Under the pieces are notes generated by a model. That model did not search any database. It worked only from the letters and a program-made list of their open reading frames with translations, and was not told the origin of the DNA. Below, piece by piece: positions 61,133 through 64,000 of a DNA stretch of 64,000 nucleotides; within the stretch, counting starts at the first letter, position 1; every line of letters starts with the position of its first letter. A program made the translations under genes and the position numbers. The stretch comes from JADFXI01 sp963784135 (GTDB taxonomy: Bacteria; Nitrospirota; Thermodesulfovibrionia; Thermodesulfovibrionales; Dissulfurispiraceae), in NCBI GenBank assembly GCA_963784135.1, contig CAWAQG010000004.1:558001-622000 (forward strand), given 5' to 3'.

Positions 61133-61624
61133 GTGGTACATACCTTAGATGGTTTAAATGGCGAATACCTCGTGGGGGTCATTTCCGATACCCATGGACT
61201 TGTGCGGCCGGAGGCCGTTAAGGCCTTGCAGGGCGTTTCTCTAATAATCCATGCGGGCGATGTCGGGACCAGGGAGGTGCTGGAACAACTGCGTCTTGTT
61301 GCTCCTGTTGTTGCAGTGCGCGGCAACACTGACCAGGACTACTGGGCCCGTGAACTGCCGCTGACCGAAGTGGTAGAGATAGGGCGTGTATCTTTTTATG
61401 TGCTCCACAATGTCAAAGAACTCGATCTGGACCCTGTGGCATCAGGTTTTAGCGCTGTTATCTCCGGTCATTCACACCAGCCTTTAATCGAGAGGCATAA
61501 CGGCGTATTATTTCTTAATCCAGGCAGTGCCGGGGCCCGGAGGTTGAGGCTCCACCCCTCGGTTGCAGTGTTGACTGTTAAAGAGAAATTAATTAATGCC
61601 AGAATAATCGGACTGGGGGTTTAA
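61133..61624 (+). CDS. Metallophosphoesterase, YfcE/MJ0936-like phosphodiesterase
   Basis: The 163-aa protein has the calcineurin-type metal ligands in order: GVISDTHGLV, IIHAGDVG, VRGNTDQDY (GNxD), SGHSHQPLIE and NPGSAG. Family members hydrolyse phosphodiesters such as bis-pNPP; the natural substrate is unclear. The start is GTG 61133. argJ follows after 3 bp, so the two are co-transcribed. Confidence 0.92.
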   Translation: MVHTLDGLNGEYLVGVISDTHGLVRPEAVKALQGVSLIIHAGDVGTREVLEQLRLVAPVVAVRGNTDQDYWARELPLTEVVEIGRVSFYVLHNVKELDLDPVASGFSAVISGHSHQPLIERHNGVLFLNPGSAGARRLRLHPSVAVLTVKEKLINARIIGLGV

Positions 61625-61627
61625 CAA

Positions 61628-62812
61628 ATGAACATCAAAGTCCCGAAGGGATTTCTTTTTTCGACTGCTGAAGCGGCAATAAAAAAGCCCGGCAGAAAGG
61701 ACCTTGCCCTAATTTATTCGGAAACGGAATCGGTCGTTGCCGGCATGTTCACCAACAATACCGTGAAAGCCGCGCCGGTGAAGCTCGACATGAAGCGGAT
61801 AAGGTCAGGGAAAGGGCAGGCGATTATCGTCAACAGCGGAAATGCCAATGCCTGCACTGCAGAGCAGGGCATGAAGGACGCGATGGAAATGGCCGCGCTT
61901 GCTGCTGGGGCGTTGGGATTGAAAGCGGGTTCTGTTTATGTATGCTCTACAGGCGTTATAGGCGCTCCCATGCCTATGGAGAGGATACGGTTGAAGGTCC
62001 CGGAGCTTTCAGGCTCGCTGGGTCGCTCAAACATCGAGGATGTTGCCGCCGCTATTATGACGACCGATACTTTCCCCAAGGTGGTCAGCAGGAAGATAAA
62101 GGTGGACGGCGCATTCCTGACAATTTCGGGCATATGCAAAGGTTCGGGGATGATATGCCCTGATATGGCCACAATGCTTTGCTTTATTATGACCGACGCG
62201 GGCATTGAGCGTTCCGCGCTCGACAGTGCCTTGAGAAGCGCTGTGGAGCGGTCTTTCAATTTAATTACGGTGGATGGCGATATGTCGACGAACGATACGG
62301 TACTGATGATGGCAAACGGCATGGCAGGCAATGCCCTGATCAGGAAATCATCTGCTGCCTTTGAGCGTTTCTCATCGGCACTTTCACAAATCACCCGCGA
62401 ATTAAGCGAGATGATAATAAGAGACGGAGAGGGCGCTTCAAAGTTTGTAAAGGTCATGGTAAAAAATGCCAGGAACAATGAGGAGGCCAAAAAGGGGGCC
62501 TTTGCAATTGCCAATTCGATGCTGGTCAAGACCGCGCTCTGCGGCAATGATGCTAACTGGGGAAGGATTATCGCTGCCCTCGGATACTCGGGAATGACTA
62601 TCAGAGAGGACAAAACCGATATTATGCTGAACGGCATCAAGGTAGCGAACAAGGGAATAAGTACAGGGAAAGATAAAGAGGCCAATTCCCGGCTTGAGGG
62701 CAGGGAGGTCACAATAACGGCCGATCTCCATATTGGAAAAGGCGCTGCAACAGTCCTGACCTGTGATTTGACCGAAGAATACGTCAAAATTAACGCGGAA
62801 TACAGAACGTAA
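61628..62812 (+). CDS. argJ: Glutamate N-acetyltransferase (ArgJ)
   Basis: ArgJ moves the acetyl group from N-acetylornithine to glutamate, and bifunctional forms also use acetyl-CoA. The 394-aa proenzyme has GMFTNNTVKAAPV, NSGNANACT, CSTGVIGAPMPMERI and the self-cleavage site KGSGMICPDMATML (cut before the Thr). The C-terminal half has TVDGDMSTNDTVLMMANG and CGNDANWGRIIAALGYSG. It complements argC at 46.6 kb. Confidence 0.96.
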   Translation: MNIKVPKGFLFSTAEAAIKKPGRKDLALIYSETESVVAGMFTNNTVKAAPVKLDMKRIRSGKGQAIIVNSGNANACTAEQGMKDAMEMAALAAGALGLKAGSVYVCSTGVIGAPMPMERIRLKVPELSGSLGRSNIEDVAAAIMTTDTFPKVVSRKIKVDGAFLTISGICKGSGMICPDMATMLCFIMTDAGIERSALDSALRSAVERSFNLITVDGDMSTNDTVLMMANGMAGNALIRKSSAAFERFSSALSQITRELSEMIIRDGEGASKFVKVMVKNARNNEEAKKGAFAIANSMLVKTALCGNDANWGRIIAALGYSGMTIREDKTDIMLNGIKVANKGISTGKDKEANSRLEGREVTITADLHIGKGAATVLTCDLTEEYVKINAEYRT

Positions 62813-62834
62813 GAATGAAACTATTTGAGCTGAG

Positions 62835-64000
62835 TTAATCCTCTTTGGGAACTATTCTGATAAATTTTCTTTTTCCGGCTTTTATAAGATAACTGCCTTT
62901 TGCGAGCTTCATGTTGGGGTCATCAATCTTTTGCTCATCAATGCTGACTGCGCCCTGCTTTATAAGCCTCATTGCCTCACCTGTGCTCGGGACGAGTCCG
63001 GATGTTTTTAGTATCTGTGGAAGCCACAGGTCCACCTCACTCCAGTCAAGGCCGAAAACAGGGATTTCATCAGGGACCCCCTTTTCCTTAAAGACCTTGT
63101 CGAATTCCTCTTTTGCATGAAGCGCGGCTTCTCTTCCCCAATACCGCTCCACGAGTTCAAAGGCAAGGTCTTCCTTTGCCTTCTTTGGATGCCTCGTTCC
63201 TGACCGCAGCCCCTCTTTGAGGGCATGCAAATCCTCATTGCCAGCGTGGCTGAGCAATTCGTAATATTTGATCATTAGCGTATCGTTAATCGACAGCAGC
63301 TTCCCGTACATGTCCCCTGGCGGATCAAAAATACCCACATAATTGCCAAGGCTCTTAGACATCTTTTTTATGCCGTCGAGTCCCTCCAGAAGGGGCATGA
63401 TAACCAGCGCCTGCGGAGACTGTCCGTATTCCTGCTGCAACTCTCTGCCCATCAGAAGATTGAACCGTTGGTCGTTGCCTCCAAGTTCCACGTCTGCGCC
63501 GAGCGCAACGGAGTCGTAGCCCTGCAGCAAAGGGTACATGAATTCGTGTATGCCGATAGGGCTCTGGCTGTTAAACCGCTGTTTGAAATCCTCGCGCTCA
63601 AGCATCCGCGCCACCGTTTGTTTTGCCTGCAGCCTGACTATTTCCATCGAGGTCAGATTCATGAGCCATTCACTGTTGAACCGGATTAAGGTCTTTCCCG
63701 GATCAAGTATTTTAAATACCTGTTCTTTGTATGTTTCGGCATTTTTTAACACATCCTCACGCGTCAACGGTTTTCTCGTCTCGGATTTGCCTGTGGGATC
63801 ACCGATTATCCCGGTGAAATCCCCTATCAGAAAGATGATTTCATGCCCCAGTTCCTGAAACTGGCGCATTTTCTCAAGCAGTACGGTGTGGCCGAGATGA
63901 ATATCCGGAGCTGTCGGGTCAAAACCCGCTTTTATCCGCAAGGGTTTTTTTTCCTTGCAGGACTTTTCGAGCTTGTGGAGCAGCTCTTTTTCGAGGATGA
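62835..64000 (-). CDS. tyrS: Tyrosyl-tRNA synthetase (5' end outside window)
   Basis: TyrS charges tRNA-Tyr. The class I signatures are clear: KAGFDPTAPDIHLGHTVLLE (HIGH box variant HLGH), VELGGNDQRFNLLMGRELQ and KMSKSLGNYV (KMSKS), plus a C-terminal S4 RNA-binding domain (SIDEQKIDDPNMKLAKGSYL). The frame stays open through base 64000 (EKELLHKLEKSCKEKKPLR before KAGF), so only a few N-terminal residues are missing. It is convergent with argJ, 22 bp apart. Confidence 0.95.
   Translation of the reverse strand, partial: ILEKELLHKLEKSCKEKKPLRIKAGFDPTAPDIHLGHTVLLEKMRQFQELGHEIIFLIGDFTGIIGDPTGKSETRKPLTREDVLKNAETYKEQVFKILDPGKTLIRFNSEWLMNLTSMEIVRLQAKQTVARMLEREDFKQRFNSQSPIGIHEFMYPLLQGYDSVALGADVELGGNDQRFNLLMGRELQQEYGQSPQALVIMPLLEGLDGIKKMSKSLGNYVGIFDPPGDMYGKLLSINDTLMIKYYELLSHAGNEDLHALKEGLRSGTRHPKKAKEDLAFELVERYWGREAALHAKEEFDKVFKEKGVPDEIPVFGLDWSEVDLWLPQILKTSGLVPSTGEAMRLIKQGAVSIDEQKIDDPNMKLAKGSYLIKAGKRKFIRIVPKED

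Noticed and set aside
1..64000. tRNA, 6S RNA, tmRNA or RNase P RNA in the intergenic gaps.
   Set aside because: I looked for T-loop and acceptor patterns in the gaps, including next to zapA where 6S RNA often lies, and found none; a covariance search could still find one.

Overview
The window is ordinary bacterial chromosome at mid GC: about 50 protein genes in short operons on both strands, no rRNA, and no tRNA that I could find. Gene content fits a Gram-negative, respiring, motile anaerobe or microaerophile: System II cytochrome c maturation (ResB/CcsB), a Geobacter-like succinate dehydrogenase/fumarate reductase (sdhCAB), hydrogenase maturation (HypF), twitching motility ATPases (PilT pair), two chemoreceptors (one with a c-type heme motif) and many c-di-GMP/two-component proteins. 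A Nitrospirota (Thermodesulfovibrionia-like) or deltaproteobacterial host is my best guess; that is inference, since no marker search was possible.

Layout. 0-5 kb: end of khpA, trmD, rplS, a membrane PLD-like protein, rnhB and hypF (split in two reading frames). 5.1-7.4 kb: a MITE-like element, a GEMM-I (cyclic dinucleotide) riboswitch with its terminator, and a heme/zinc chemoreceptor. 7.6-12.5 kb: dcd-pyrF-trpE and a sensor kinase whose H-box His is Tyr. 12.6-16.3 kb: resB-ccsB-tsaD. 16.3-17.2 kb: a DUF433/DUF5615 toxin-antitoxin pair between direct repeats. 17.4-23.5 kb (minus): a secreted protein with BACON-like and three SLH-like modules, then a receiver protein and a giant hybrid kinase with an N-terminal Rossmann domain. 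23.7-26.2 kb: nucleoside transporter, DedA and an MntP/YtaF-like protein. 26.4-32.4 kb: an HDOD/GGDEF operon, zapA and a ZapB-like gene, slt and aroC. 32.6-41 kb: a BrnTA-like module, thioesterase, diguanylate cyclase, a substrate-binding protein next to a chemoreceptor, and glgB. 41-44.2 kb: a degenerate receiver and two PilT-type ATPases. 44.2-45.6 kb: a complete IS with 19-bp target duplication. 45.8-49.6 kb: rplM-rpsI-argC, an FMN reductase and a VapBC module. 50-52.7 kb: an ABC-F ATPase and a DUF1499 protein. 52.8-58.8 kb: a multiply frameshifted hrpB facing sdhCAB, in which sdhC is also frameshifted. 59-61 kb: VapBC, HicAB and an IS3 orfA remnant. 61.1-64 kb: a YfcE-like phosphodiesterase, argJ and tyrS (cut by the window edge).

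The most striking unexplained feature is a set of degenerate 6-7 bp tandem arrays at gene boundaries. Most are arranged as two facing arms that would fold into 20-35 bp hairpins. Each locus has its own unit sequence, but the units share an RGGYNAT (heptad) or RGGYTRA (hexad) pattern. One such array sits in frame inside hypF. The second theme is signalling: a cyclic-dinucleotide riboswitch controls a chemoreceptor, and several diguanylate-cyclase, HDOD and receiver proteins lie in the same window, some with lost catalytic residues. Five toxin-antitoxin modules are scattered through 44 kb.
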